Shown: positions 16,887-25,598 of the stretch, one piece after another
Numbering within the stretch: position 1 is the stretch's first letter
Layout: each line of letters starts with the position of its first letter
DNA from: BRH-c25 sp035627615
GTDB taxonomy: Bacteria; Bacillota; Clostridia; Lutisporales; Lutisporaceae
DNA length: 64,000 nt
Direction of reading: 5' to 3'
NCBI GenBank assembly: GCA_035627615.1
Contig: DASPLL010000018.1
Span: 62,001-126,000 of the forward strand
Translations under genes and position numbers: made by a program
The notes under the pieces: model-generated
Seen by the model: the letters and a program-made list of their open reading frames with translations, nothing else
Told to the model about the DNA's origin: nothing
The model's database searches: none

Positions 16887-18041
16887 TTATTTTATAAACC
16901 CTTTCAGTATTTTAAGTACAGTCTGCAGATCGCTGCTGAAAAAGATAGTGCCGAAAGCAACCAGAATATTGACCAGCAGGCATCTCAGGTAGTAGTTGAC
17001 GGTATGCAGCTTATTGCGGTTGAATACACTCAGGTTTAGTATGTTCTCGAGAAAAAGAAGTATACCGTGGTAAAGGCCCCATAAAATAAAAAGCGGCTGA
17101 AGTCCATGCCACAAACCAATGAAGACCATTACCGCGAAAGCTGAAAAGCCTGAAATAAGCCGGCTCCTGCTCTTCCTGGCCATGAGAATGAATATGTGGT
17201 CACGGAACCAGTCTCCAAGCGTTGCATGCCAGTTCCGCCAGAACTGGGTCAAGGTAGGAGATCTGAAGGGCCTCTTGAAGTTCTCAGGCACCCTGAAGCC
17301 CATTAGCCTGCCAAAGCCTATGGCTATATCGGTATACCCGGAAAAATCCAGATATAACAGTACATAATAGGTGATCACCGCATAGGTGCTTTTTTTCCAA
17401 TCCAGCTCACCGGCCAGAAGCTGATTGTATATCAACAATAATAGCTCCACAAGTACGATCTTCTTGAAAAGGCCCAGGATCAATCTCTGGATACTGTTTT
17501 CCACCGAACTGGAGTCCAAGGGCAGGGGAGAGGTCAAATCCTTTTCAAAATCCCTGTAGCGCAGGATAGGCCCTGATGTGAAAGTGGGGATGAACAATAT
17601 ATAGACGGCATATTTTAACAGGTTGATCCTTACATCTGCAAAATACGCCATATAAAGGGCATCTATCGCCTTTAACATGTTATATGCCAGTCCGATAGTC
17701 ATAATTGTAAGATAAGCAGACATCTCAACAGATTTTATACCTAGAAACCTGAAGCTCAGGAAAACGGACAGGTTGAACAGTATTCCCAACAGGAACAGGG
17801 GTTTTTTGAAGGGATGCTTCAGGTGAGCAATAGCTGTGCAGAATAAAAAGCCTGATATTATGTAGCATATATAAAAAACCGCCAGCTCCTTACTGTAAAG
17901 CCACAAAAACCCCATGAAGAGACCCAGGAGCAGCAGCTGCCTGGCCAATATCACCCTACCGCTTGCAAACCAATCAAATATGGCCAATAGTACAATAAAC
18001 CCGGCTAGTATTAAAATGTTGTCGATATCCAGATACCACAT
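16887..18041 (-). CDS. MBOAT O-acyltransferase, DltB/AlgI-like
   Basis: A polytopic membrane acyltransferase of about 384 residues. Diagnostic segments are LDFSGYTDIAIGFGRLMG, NFKRPF, FWRNWHATLGDWFRDHIF and the catalytic-histidine motif GLWHG (His about residue 312). DltB uses such a histidine to move D-alanine from DltC across the membrane; AlgI does the same for acetyl groups. The neighbours (carrier protein, DltX-like peptide, SGNH-like protein) favour a DltB-like role. The ATG overlaps the upstream peptide's TGA by one base (TGATG), with GAGGG five bases ahead; a TTG one codon earlier is also in frame. Two bases separate it from the FG-GAP-repeat gene. Confidence 0.9.
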   Translation of the reverse strand: MWYLDIDNILILAGFIVLLAIFDWFASGRVILARQLLLLGLFMGFLWLYSKELAVFYICYIISGFLFCTAIAHLKHPFKKPLFLLGILFNLSVFLSFRFLGIKSVEMSAYLTIMTIGLAYNMLKAIDALYMAYFADVRINLLKYAVYILFIPTFTSGPILRYRDFEKDLTSPLPLDSSSVENSIQRLILGLFKKIVLVELLLLIYNQLLAGELDWKKSTYAVITYYVLLYLDFSGYTDIAIGFGRLMGFRVPENFKRPFRSPTLTQFWRNWHATLGDWFRDHIFILMARKSRSRLISGFSAFAVMVFIGLWHGLQPLFILWGLYHGILLFLENILNLSVFNRNKLHTVNYYLRCLLVNILVAFGTIFFSSDLQTVLKILKGFIK

Positions 18042-18157
18042 CAAAAACCCTCATATATGAATGTGCCTTTTCCGGTGAAGAAAATAATCACCAGTATGAG
18101 CATAATTACGTAGACAATTATTTTAAGAAACTGTCTGAAAGCTATTTTTTCAGCCAT
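18041..18157 (-). CDS. DltX-like membrane microprotein (38 aa)
   Basis: A very short reading frame encoding 38 residues: a positively charged N-terminus (MAEKIAFRQFLK), one hydrophobic helix (residues 13-27) and the ending GKGTFIYEGF. In known dlt operons a roughly 50-residue DltX has one transmembrane helix and a conserved C-terminal FIYNEF-type ending; the match to FIYxxF at the extreme C-terminus is striking. The ATG is preceded by AAGGAG with good spacing. It overlaps the upstream SGNH-like gene by 16 bases, and its TGA overlaps the MBOAT ATG. A random frame would not be expected to combine ribosome site, double overlap, helix and motif. Confidence 0.8.
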   Translation of the reverse strand: MAEKIAFRQFLKIIVYVIMLILVIIFFTGKGTFIYEGF

Positions 18158-19023
18158 ACCTCAATCTCCTTCGTGAATAAAGGTGCGCCTTTCTCAATAT
18201 TCAGATGCCCAAGGTCATGGAAGTATACGCTGTCGATTCTGCCGGACCAGTCAAGGACTTCTATGCGGTTTTCCGCCAATATTGTGTTGACCTCCTGCTT
18301 CAGGCTGTTAACATAGGCAGGGGGTGTGTAATACCTGTTCCACGGCATCCAGAGGACCCTCAGGCGTATATTGTTCCGGTTACAGAATGAGATTATATTT
18401 CTAAGAGAATTGATATTGTCACTGAAATCCGAAAGACGCATATTACCATATTTGCTTTCATATTCCTTGACCTTCGCCCTGAGCTTTTCCTCACTTAATC
18501 GTCCGTAGTAAAGCTCTTTGCGGGTAAGGGACGAAAACCTGGTGTTTACAGGCTTACCTGTAAGCTGTGTTTGAACTCTATCCACTATCAGCTTTTTGAA
18601 CTGGTCGCGGTAAAAAAAAACGTAGGGTTCATAGATTTTCCTGTGCCAGATATAATATGGGTCTGTAGGAAGCTTATCCATCAGAGTAAAGAAGTTCAAG
18701 CCGATTACAATATCCTCCGATACTGTAACAAGGCCCCTGCTGAGTATCTCATCCAGATCAGTGAGCTTGCCGTAATTAATCCCCATATTTATGTAGCCGC
18801 TGTCGCTGCGGTCTTCCATATAAGAAGCAATCACCGTGGAATTACCGAAAAAGACTTTCTCCCAGACCTTATAAGGATGAAGCACCCGTGTTTTCTCCAG
18901 GTCATTCTTATAAAAGATCTTCAGGTTGTTTACGGGATCAAAATGCGCAATAGTCATATCCGCGGCTGCAAAAAGCACCAGAAGTGACAGCAGGAAGACA
19001 TTTTTCTTAATGAAAGCAAGCAT
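18142..19023 (-). CDS. SGNH-hydrolase-like, DltD/AlgX-type extracytoplasmic protein
   Basis: A 293-residue protein with one N-terminal signal-anchor (residues 9-26) and a predicted outside domain. A possible nucleophile block is FFGNST (Ser62), and the C-terminal catalytic-type block is DLGHLN (Asp270, His273), the D-x-x-H arrangement of SGNH esterases/acyltransferases. Overall similarity to DltD is not strong enough to name it dltD. In dlt systems DltD works outside the membrane with DltB to place D-Ala on teichoic acid; by position this protein would do the equivalent. GAGGA precedes the ATG. It follows the GNAT gene by four bases and overlaps the DltX-like gene. Confidence 0.7.
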   Translation of the reverse strand: MLAFIKKNVFLLSLLVLFAAADMTIAHFDPVNNLKIFYKNDLEKTRVLHPYKVWEKVFFGNSTVIASYMEDRSDSGYINMGINYGKLTDLDEILSRGLVTVSEDIVIGLNFFTLMDKLPTDPYYIWHRKIYEPYVFFYRDQFKKLIVDRVQTQLTGKPVNTRFSSLTRKELYYGRLSEEKLRAKVKEYESKYGNMRLSDFSDNINSLRNIISFCNRNNIRLRVLWMPWNRYYTPPAYVNSLKQEVNTILAENRIEVLDWSGRIDSVYFHDLGHLNIEKGAPLFTKEIEVWLKK

Positions 19024-19027
19024 ATCC

Positions 19028-19510
19028 TCACTCTTCCTTTATACTCTTATACATGACCTGCATCATGGCATCAAATCCATTTTTGCTCCAGAACCTGATA
19101 CCGCCGGTATTGCCGGAAATGACATGCAGCTCGATATGACGGATACCGGCTTGCTTCATTTCCAGCTCAAGGGCTGCCAGAAGCTCTTCGCCGCAGCCCT
19201 TGCCCCTGTAAGCGGGTTCTATATAAAGGTCGTGAATGAAGCCTATGAACTCATCCTCTCCCAGCTTGTATTTCCTTTGCAGCTTTACCATGCCGGAGGA
19301 AGCAAAACCATGGATATTGCCGTCACACTCAAGGATATGCAGGAAATGCAGCCTTGATTTCAGCTGTGCCGCCAAAGCTGCTTCCACTTCCTCTTCACGC
19401 AGTGAAAAAATCATCCCCTGGCTTTTCTGCTCCCGGTACATTTCCTTAAACAATCCGGAGACTACAGGTATATCCTTTTCCTGCATCTTCCTGACCAGGC
19501 AGCTAAACAT
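19028..19510 (-). CDS. GNAT-family N-acyltransferase
   Basis: A 160-residue GNAT protein. The acyl-CoA-binding motif A is IEPAYRGKGCGEELL, and motif B-like sequence HVISGNTGGIRFWSKNGF follows. The frame is open to 19711 but that part is shadow sequence inside the ligase gene; the ATG at 19510 overlaps the ligase stop by eight bases and gives a normal GNAT N-terminus (MFSCLVRKMQEKD). Family members acetylate amines, and some use aminoacyl or carrier-bound donors. In this operon it might acetylate the amino group of the transferred residue or of the polymer; this is inference from position alone. Confidence 0.82.
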   Translation of the reverse strand: MFSCLVRKMQEKDIPVVSGLFKEMYREQKSQGMIFSLREEEVEAALAAQLKSRLHFLHILECDGNIHGFASSGMVKLQRKYKLGEDEFIGFIHDLYIEPAYRGKGCGEELLAALELEMKQAGIRHIELHVISGNTGGIRFWSKNGFDAMMQVMYKSIKEE

Positions 19511-20693
19511 TCTGGTTTCTCCATTCCACCCAGTCGCTATGCAGCTGCTTGGGCCATTTTGCCTCATCCAATCCGTATTGAGCCAGGAAGGAGAATACCC
19601 ACCGCTCCAGCCCGAAGGCAAGGCAGCCTGTTGCAGCCGGCCTCCGGCCCGCAGTGATATTGAAGGCCTTGCCGAAGGTATTGCTGTGGAAATTGGAGGA
19701 GGATACGGCAATAGAGCGGCCCAAATAAGGGATATTCATCCTGAGCTCATATTTCATGTCCTGTAATCTCTGGAAAGAGGCCTTGACCTTATAATCATTC
19801 GTAAAGAACGGATCATTTGCATTTTCAATAAAGCAGTCCAATTCCCATTCTTTGACGAGCTCCATCAGCAGGTTCAGGGATTTGGTGCGGTTCTCCTTTA
19901 CATATGCCGGTGTGCCTACAAAAATTATCTCACGCATGGTAAAATCCAGAAGCCTGCCGAAGTCCCTGTGATTCTTGGATTCATACCTGTGTGCCTTGGA
20001 AACTGCAGTAACAGCTTTGCCGTCACCCTCGACGGTCTCATCCTGCAATGCCTCGTAGCAGTGGTAGCAGGTAGCGGGATTTATTGCATGGCCGGGGGGT
20101 CTCATATTCCTGCTCGTATTAATATTCATGCTGCTGTCCAATCCCCCGTGAGTACGTACATCATTGGCAAAAAGGTCAATAACATCCAGATCCTCCCGCA
20201 AATGCATCACAAACTGGATATGCTCAGGGAAGGAAGTGAAATGGCTGGTTTTGTTCAGCGTGTCTACCTGTATCACTACAGGGTAGTATTCCTCCGTAAC
20301 GTTGAAAGCCCTTCCTATTTTGCTGACGAACCGGTGGTCAAAGAAGCGCAGGATAGTGGTGAAGGGCTCCCTGAAGGTAAATATGCCTGATTCAAGCTCC
20401 CTGACTATTCTGCGGGCTTTCAGGGCCTCGATTATATTATCCTTATAGGGAACTTCACAAGAATTCCTAAAAAGGATATTCTCCTTGAATACAAACTCAT
20501 GTTCAGTAAAACGTTCTATAAGCCTGCCTACCTTTTGCGCGATTTCCTGATCATCTGAATCATGCTCTATCACAAGACTGCCGTTTTTTTCATAGACGTC
20601 GGCGATATGTTCGTCAATAAAAAAAGTGGAATATTTCAGCTGCTGCTGGGTTTTCAGATCAAGCCCGCTGATTGGGACCAAACATTCTTGCAT
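19503..20693 (-). CDS. Amino acid:[carrier protein] ligase, class-II aaRS-like
   Basis: A 396-residue homologue of the atypical-SerRS-derived amino acid:carrier-protein ligases. These make an aminoacyl-AMP and load the amino acid onto a phosphopantetheine arm; they do not charge tRNA. Visible class-II features: motif 2 around HRYESKNHRDF and DFTMREIIFVG, and motif 3 GLERW (Arg364). The three zinc ligands of the known ligases can be matched by spacing: Cys209 (PATCYHC), Glu255 (MREI) and Cys357 (ATGCLAF). Characterised Bradyrhizobium members activate glycine or alanine; specificity here is unknown. No tRNA-binding domain is present. It begins one base after the carrier-protein stop, as expected for a cognate pair, and takes the place DltA holds in canonical dlt operons. 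Confidence 0.9.
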   Translation of the reverse strand: MQECLVPISGLDLKTQQQLKYSTFFIDEHIADVYEKNGSLVIEHDSDDQEIAQKVGRLIERFTEHEFVFKENILFRNSCEVPYKDNIIEALKARRIVRELESGIFTFREPFTTILRFFDHRFVSKIGRAFNVTEEYYPVVIQVDTLNKTSHFTSFPEHIQFVMHLREDLDVIDLFANDVRTHGGLDSSMNINTSRNMRPPGHAINPATCYHCYEALQDETVEGDGKAVTAVSKAHRYESKNHRDFGRLLDFTMREIIFVGTPAYVKENRTKSLNLLMELVKEWELDCFIENANDPFFTNDYKVKASFQRLQDMKYELRMNIPYLGRSIAVSSSNFHSNTFGKAFNITAGRRPAATGCLAFGLERWVFSFLAQYGLDEAKWPKQLHSDWVEWRNQNV

Positions 20694-20694
20694 T

Positions 20695-20952
20695 TTATCC
20701 GTTCACCTTCTTAACAATGTATTCCGTAATTTCAGAAATGCTGCTCATAGGGTAGAGCAGCAGATCCTTCTGTGTTACCTCTATGCCATACGTGCTCTCA
20801 ATGAAAGCCAATATATCCGTGGCGCCGAAGGAATCCACATAACCATAATCAAACAGATTCACATCATGGGTGTATTCCGTATCATCCTCCGGAACTTCAC
20901 AAGCATCACGTATATAGTTATATAAAGTATCCCTTATCCTTTCCGGTTCCAT
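20695..20952 (-). CDS. Acyl/aminoacyl carrier protein (DltC-like role)
   Basis: An 85-residue carrier protein. The phosphopantetheine attachment site is YVDSFGATDIL, with the serine at residue 41. The surface is acidic and the length matches ACP/DltC proteins. AAAAAGGAGAG precedes the ATG. It is the first gene of the minus-strand operon and abuts the aaRS-like ligase, so an aminoacyl thioester on Ser41-bound phosphopantetheine is the likely cargo. Confidence 0.9.
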   Translation of the reverse strand: MEPERIRDTLYNYIRDACEVPEDDTEYTHDVNLFDYGYVDSFGATDILAFIESTYGIEVTQKDLLLYPMSSISEITEYIVKKVNG

Positions 20953-21056
20953 CTACAGCTCTCCTTTTTCAGTTTCGTTTCTACATGGATATTATATACA
21001 GAATTATATAATTTAGTATTTCATTTGATTGAGCACTGAGTATAAATCTGAAGATG

Positions 21057-21086
21057 AAAAAAGACCTCACTAAAGTGAAGTCTTTT
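21057..21086 (-). terminator. Rho-independent terminator after the zinc-ribbon/HTH gene
   Basis: On the minus strand AAAAGACTTCACT pairs with AGTGAGGTCTTTT (one mismatch) and is followed by Ts; it overlaps the stop of the small gene upstream. It separates that gene from the carrier-protein operon, whose promoter must lie in the AT-rich 20953-21056 stretch, where TATAAT-like boxes occur but no convincing -35 was seen. Confidence 0.8.
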
Positions 21087-21309
21087 CAGATATTACCAGC
21101 CGTTCATTCTGGAGATATCTTTTTAGCTTATTTATAGATACCCCGGTTTCTTCCGAGACCTCCCATGCACTGCTGTTGGGATGCTTGCAGAGATAATCCT
21201 TTACCTTCCTCAGCTCATTTTCATATTCAGGAAAACAACTTGCACAGACCTCCTGTGCTTCCATGTCCTCGAAGATCCTACCACAGACAGGACAATTTCT
21301 TACTGACAT
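21070..21309 (-). CDS. Small zinc-ribbon/HTH protein, flagellar-region TIGR03826-like
   Basis: A 79-residue protein with an N-terminal zinc-binding pattern (CPVCG, then CASC) and a C-terminal helix-turn-helix-like segment (SAWEVSEETGVSINKLKRYL). This layout matches the TIGR03826/YvyF family, usually found in flagellar regulons. No flagellar genes are nearby here. It is a single-gene unit ending in its own terminator, and diverges from sigI. Confidence 0.72.
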   Translation of the reverse strand: MSVRNCPVCGRIFEDMEAQEVCASCFPEYENELRKVKDYLCKHPNSSAWEVSEETGVSINKLKRYLQNERLVISEKTSL

Positions 21310-21479
21310 AATCCATTCCTCCCATAAAACAAATTAAAGATGGTTCCAAATTACCATTTTGTGTGTCTTATAATGCATGTCCACTTATTGTATAATAATA
21401 AAGTATAAGGATTTTATATTATATAATTCGCAAGTAACCGGGTAAATTTTGGGGTTATGTGAAAAATTTGGGGTGAGCT

Positions 21480-22201
21480 ATGTTTTATAAATCCATAAAT
21501 GAAAGAGTAATGAATATCAAGTCTGCAACAGATGAAAAAAATACTTTCATAGAGGAATATAAGCCTTTTATTGCAGCTGCCGTAGAAAAAGCGACGGGCA
21601 GGTATGTTTCCTATGGCCAGGATGAGGAGCTAAGTATAGGACTTATGGCTTTTGACGAAGCGATCATTCACTATGACCAGCAAAAAGGGAACTTTTTAAG
21701 CTTTGCCCAGAACATAATCCGTAAAAGGCTTATTGACTATTACCGGAAAGAAAAAAAACATCAGGCAGTTACATATATAAGTGAATACTCTACCGAGGAA
21801 GCCGACGGAGAAGAAGTATTTGATAATATTATAACTGCTGAGGAAGCTCAGAGCAAGTATTATCAGGGAGAGATAAACCAGCTCAGGAGGCAGGAACTTT
21901 TACAGCTAAAGGAGGAGCTTTCTTCCTGGGGGCTGAAGCTTGACGATGTGGCAAAAAGTTCTCCGAAGCATATAGGGACAAAAAATTCATATCTTGATAT
22001 AGTCAAGTACATAATAGACAAGCCGGAGCTGGTAAAAAGAATAAAAATAAAGCATTATCTTCCAGTATCAGAAATTGAAGAAGGCACAAAATTACCCCGG
22101 AAAACAATAGAACGATCACGAAATTATGTAGTAGCAGCAATGATAATATTAACAGGGGATTACTATTGTATAAGGGAGTTCATAGACTGGGGGTGGAAGA
22201 A

Positions 22202-22205
<4 letters not shown>
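21480..22205 (+). CDS. sigI: RNA polymerase sigma factor SigI
   Basis: A sigma-70-family factor of the SigI group, 241 residues. Region 2 is visible in LSIGLMAFDEAIIHYD and FLSFAQNIIRKRLIDYYRKEKKH, and the distinctive SigI C-terminal domain follows in place of a standard region 4. In Bacillus SigI answers heat and envelope stress; in cellulolytic clostridia multiple SigI proteins respond to extracellular polysaccharides. It is co-transcribed with its anti-sigma gene, whose ATG overlaps the sigI stop (ATGA). The frame begins with ATG after GGGGTGAG. Family members usually autoregulate, but I could not fix a SigI-type promoter in the 170 bases upstream. Confidence 0.92.
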
Positions 22206-23534
<1,329 letters not shown>

Positions 23535-23536
<2 letters not shown>

Positions 23537-23558
23537 CAGGGCTGCGGCCCTGTTTTTT
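23535..23558 (+). terminator. Rho-independent terminator of sigI-rsgI
   Basis: ACAGGGC and GCCCTGT form a stem closed by a short loop and followed by TTTTT, directly at the rsgI stop. Confidence 0.88.
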
Positions 23559-23620
23559 GTTTGATATTTGCTTACGAATGTTGTAAAATTAAGGAGGAAT
23601 TATTGTCAGATACGGGGTTT

Positions 23621-23720
23621 CGGATTCGTAGGGAACGGTTCTGAACCGTTCCGCAAGTGACCCATAAGAAATACCCCGGAACCTGGAGTCTAGTGACTCG
23701 TGACCAGCGACTAAAAACCA
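23621..23720. repeat. Composite repeat with GTAGGGAACGG palindrome and TAGTGACT units
   Basis: A short GGGGTTTCGG tract is followed by a palindromic cassette (GTAGGGAACGGTTC and its complement, 23628-23653), then AGTCTAGTGACTCGTGACCAG units. The cassette recurs nearly identically at 41397-41423. It lies between the rsgI terminator and the TPR gene. Confidence 0.65.
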
Positions 23721-23762
23721 ACGTCTTGCATAAAGCGCATTATTATTCTAGGTGGTGTTCAG

Positions 23763-24665
23763 GTGGCGAAAAGACCGGTGCCTTTATGGATAAAGATCCT
23801 TCTGCTGGTTTTGGCGGTTTTACTGATATCCTGCATATTCATATTCCCCTCTGCCCTTAAGGCAGCCATAGCTTGTGAGAGCGGCCGGCAAGCCCAGCAG
23901 GAGGGAAGGCATTCAACTGCCATAAAGAAGTATGAGCAGGCGCTGCTGCAATTCCCGGATTATGCACCTATAATCGCAAGGCTTGCGATTTCTTACTTCC
24001 ATAATGAGCGAATAGATGAATGCAGCGAACTGCTGGACCGTATTGCAGGGAAGGAAGTATCAGGAAAGCTGAGCCGTCAGGTCAACGGGATCATAAGGAA
24101 AATGGATTCCACGTACTATGAAAGCAAGGATCTGGTGGAAGTGCTGAAGCTGTACGGGCAGGAAGAATTGGAAAAGACGGCTTTGAAGCTTGAAGCATAT
24201 CTGAAAATGAATAAGAATGATGTTATGGGTATTTTTCATCTGGCTAATATCAATTTTGACATTGGGAGGTATACTGAGGCAGAAAAGCTGTATATTAAGG
24301 CTGCAGAGCTCCGGCCGGAATTCTACTCAGTATATCTGAACCTTGCGGCGGTATACAGGGAAACAGGACAGTTTGAGAAAGCAGTGGAAAACTGTAACAA
24401 GGTACTTGATTTAAATAAGGAACACCCCCAGGCTTTTGTAGCTCTTTCAAAAATAGAGTTTGAGAGGAATAATCCCGCTGCCGGCCTGGAATACGCCAGA
24501 AAAGCCTATGAATATGACAGCGGTGATCTGCACATTATTTCGAACCTATGTCTTGCATATCACTATAACAGAATGACTGATGACAGGGATAAACTTTTTG
24601 AGATTCTCAGGCAGAATGACTATTACGATACGGCGGCCTTGCAGTCTGTTATTTCAGAAAATTAA
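23763..24665 (+). CDS. Membrane-anchored tetratricopeptide-repeat protein
   Basis: A 300-residue protein with one N-terminal hydrophobic segment (about residues 7-30) and several TPR-like helical repeats, for example YSVYLNLAAVYRETGQFEKA and the preceding FHLANINFDIGRYTEAEKLY. It is a scaffold by family; no partner can be named. The GTG start follows GGTGGTG. It lies just ahead of signal peptidase I with a 14-base gap, suggesting co-transcription, so it might serve the secretion machinery. Confidence 0.75.
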   Translation: MAKRPVPLWIKILLLVLAVLLISCIFIFPSALKAAIACESGRQAQQEGRHSTAIKKYEQALLQFPDYAPIIARLAISYFHNERIDECSELLDRIAGKEVSGKLSRQVNGIIRKMDSTYYESKDLVEVLKLYGQEELEKTALKLEAYLKMNKNDVMGIFHLANINFDIGRYTEAEKLYIKAAELRPEFYSVYLNLAAVYRETGQFEKAVENCNKVLDLNKEHPQAFVALSKIEFERNNPAAGLEYARKAYEYDSGDLHIISNLCLAYHYNRMTDDRDKLFEILRQNDYYDTAALQSVISEN

Positions 24666-24679
24666 GGGATGTGATAACT

Positions 24680-25219
24680 TTGAAATTTGATGAAGAGACA
24701 AAAAAAGAGATATACTCATGGATAAAAACTATTATTTTTGCAATAATTCTGGCTCTGATATTCAGAACATACATATTCAGGACCGCTTATGCAATGAGCG
24801 TGTCAATGGAGCCGACGCTCCATGAAGGCCAGATACTTATTATTTCCAGAGTGAATTATTTGCTGGGCGAACCGGAAAGAGGAGATATAGTCGTAATAGA
24901 CAAGAGACAGGACAAGCAGGAGCAACTCAGCCTTATTAAGAGAGTTGTGGGCCTGCCTGGAGAAACAGTTGAAATAAAGGACAACAGGGTGTACATTGAC
25001 GGAGAGCTGCTGGAGCCTGACTTTACCCAGTCCCCGACACCGGACTTCGGGTTTGAGAAGACGACCATACCCGAAGGCAAGTATATGGTCATGGGTGACA
25101 ACAGGGAGAACAGCAGGGACAGCCGGTTTGAATCGGTTGGCTTCGTTGATGAGGAATACCTCGGGGGCAAGGCTGTATTCAGAGTGTGGCCGCTGAGCAA
25201 AATAGGAAAATTGGAATAG
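24680..25219 (+). CDS. lepB: Signal peptidase I
   Basis: The membrane serine protease that removes signal peptides from exported proteins. An N-terminal transmembrane helix (about residues 12-28) precedes the catalytic SMEPTL (Ser42) and LIKRVVGLPGE (Lys87) motifs and the GDNRENSRDSR box. The 179 residues match Gram-positive type-I enzymes. The frame opens with GTG at 24671, but this sits inside the AGGGATGTGA ribosome site; the TTG at 24680 has proper spacing. It ends with a strong terminator. Confidence 0.94.
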   Translation: MKFDEETKKEIYSWIKTIIFAIILALIFRTYIFRTAYAMSVSMEPTLHEGQILIISRVNYLLGEPERGDIVVIDKRQDKQEQLSLIKRVVGLPGETVEIKDNRVYIDGELLEPDFTQSPTPDFGFEKTTIPEGKYMVMGDNRENSRDSRFESVGFVDEEYLGGKAVFRVWPLSKIGKLE

Positions 25220-25221
25220 GC

Positions 25222-25249
25222 AAAAACCCGGCATGCGCCGGGTTTTTTT
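25222..25249 (+). terminator. Rho-independent terminator of lepB
   Basis: AACCCGGC and GCCGGGTT form a stem around ATGC, followed by seven Ts. Confidence 0.92.
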
Positions 25250-25250
25250 A

Positions 25251-25345
25251 GGTTCGGGGTGCGGGGAAGTATGGGTATTCCTTAAGGGTATGGGAACGGG
25301 AACCACGGAAGACACGGAAATTGCACGGAAGGACACGGCGGGGAT
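25251..25345. repeat. Intergenic repeat with ACCACGGA/ACACGG units
   Basis: A GGTTCGGGGTGCGGGG tract, then GGTATTCCTTAAGGG, then ACCACGGAAGACACGG-type units. The same unit types occur at 3663-3731 and 30475-30515. Confidence 0.55.
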
Positions 25346-25420
25346 CATATTGATATATAATTGTTATACGATAATGAAATATTCATAACATGTTATGCAT
25401 TATGTCAACTTTTTTTCAAA

Positions 25421-25449
25421 TTGTCTTTTAGTAAATAATCCGATAAAAT
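25421..25449 (+). promoter_or_regulatory. Candidate sigma-A promoter for sbcDC
   Basis: TTGTCT and TAAAAT are separated by 17 bases in an AT-rich stretch about 150 bases upstream of sbcD. A repeat block lies between this promoter and the gene and would be in the leader RNA. Confidence 0.45.
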
Positions 25450-25499
25450 ATAAATAAATGAAATATGATTATGGATTAACATTTCAGGCATAAACTAGA

Positions 25500-25581
25500 T
25501 ATAGGGTTCCGAGGCTGCGAGGCTGCTTGGGAGTCATGGTATTCCTCGAAACCTCGTAGCCCCGAAACCTCGTAACCTGTA
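25500..25581. repeat. Composite repeat: GAGGCTGCGAGGCTGC arm and inverse arm
   Basis: The left arm GGTTCCGAGGCTGCGAGGCTGC and right arm CCTCGAAACCTCGTAGCCCC (and following bases) are inverse types facing each other across GGGAGTCATGGTATT. It ends just ahead of the AAAGGAGG ribosome site of sbcD. Confidence 0.7.
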
Positions 25582-25598
25582 GTTAAAGGAGGCATAGC

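Noticed and set aside
18142..19023. Naming the SGNH-like gene dltD
   Set aside because: Only a GNS block and a DxxH block are visible; overall similarity to DltD cannot be judged by eye, so only a DltD/AlgX-like role is stated.
19511..19711. N-terminal 67-codon extension of the GNAT gene
   Set aside because: The extension lies wholly within the ligase coding region and is proline/serine-rich shadow sequence; the ATG at 19510 gives a normal GNAT start.
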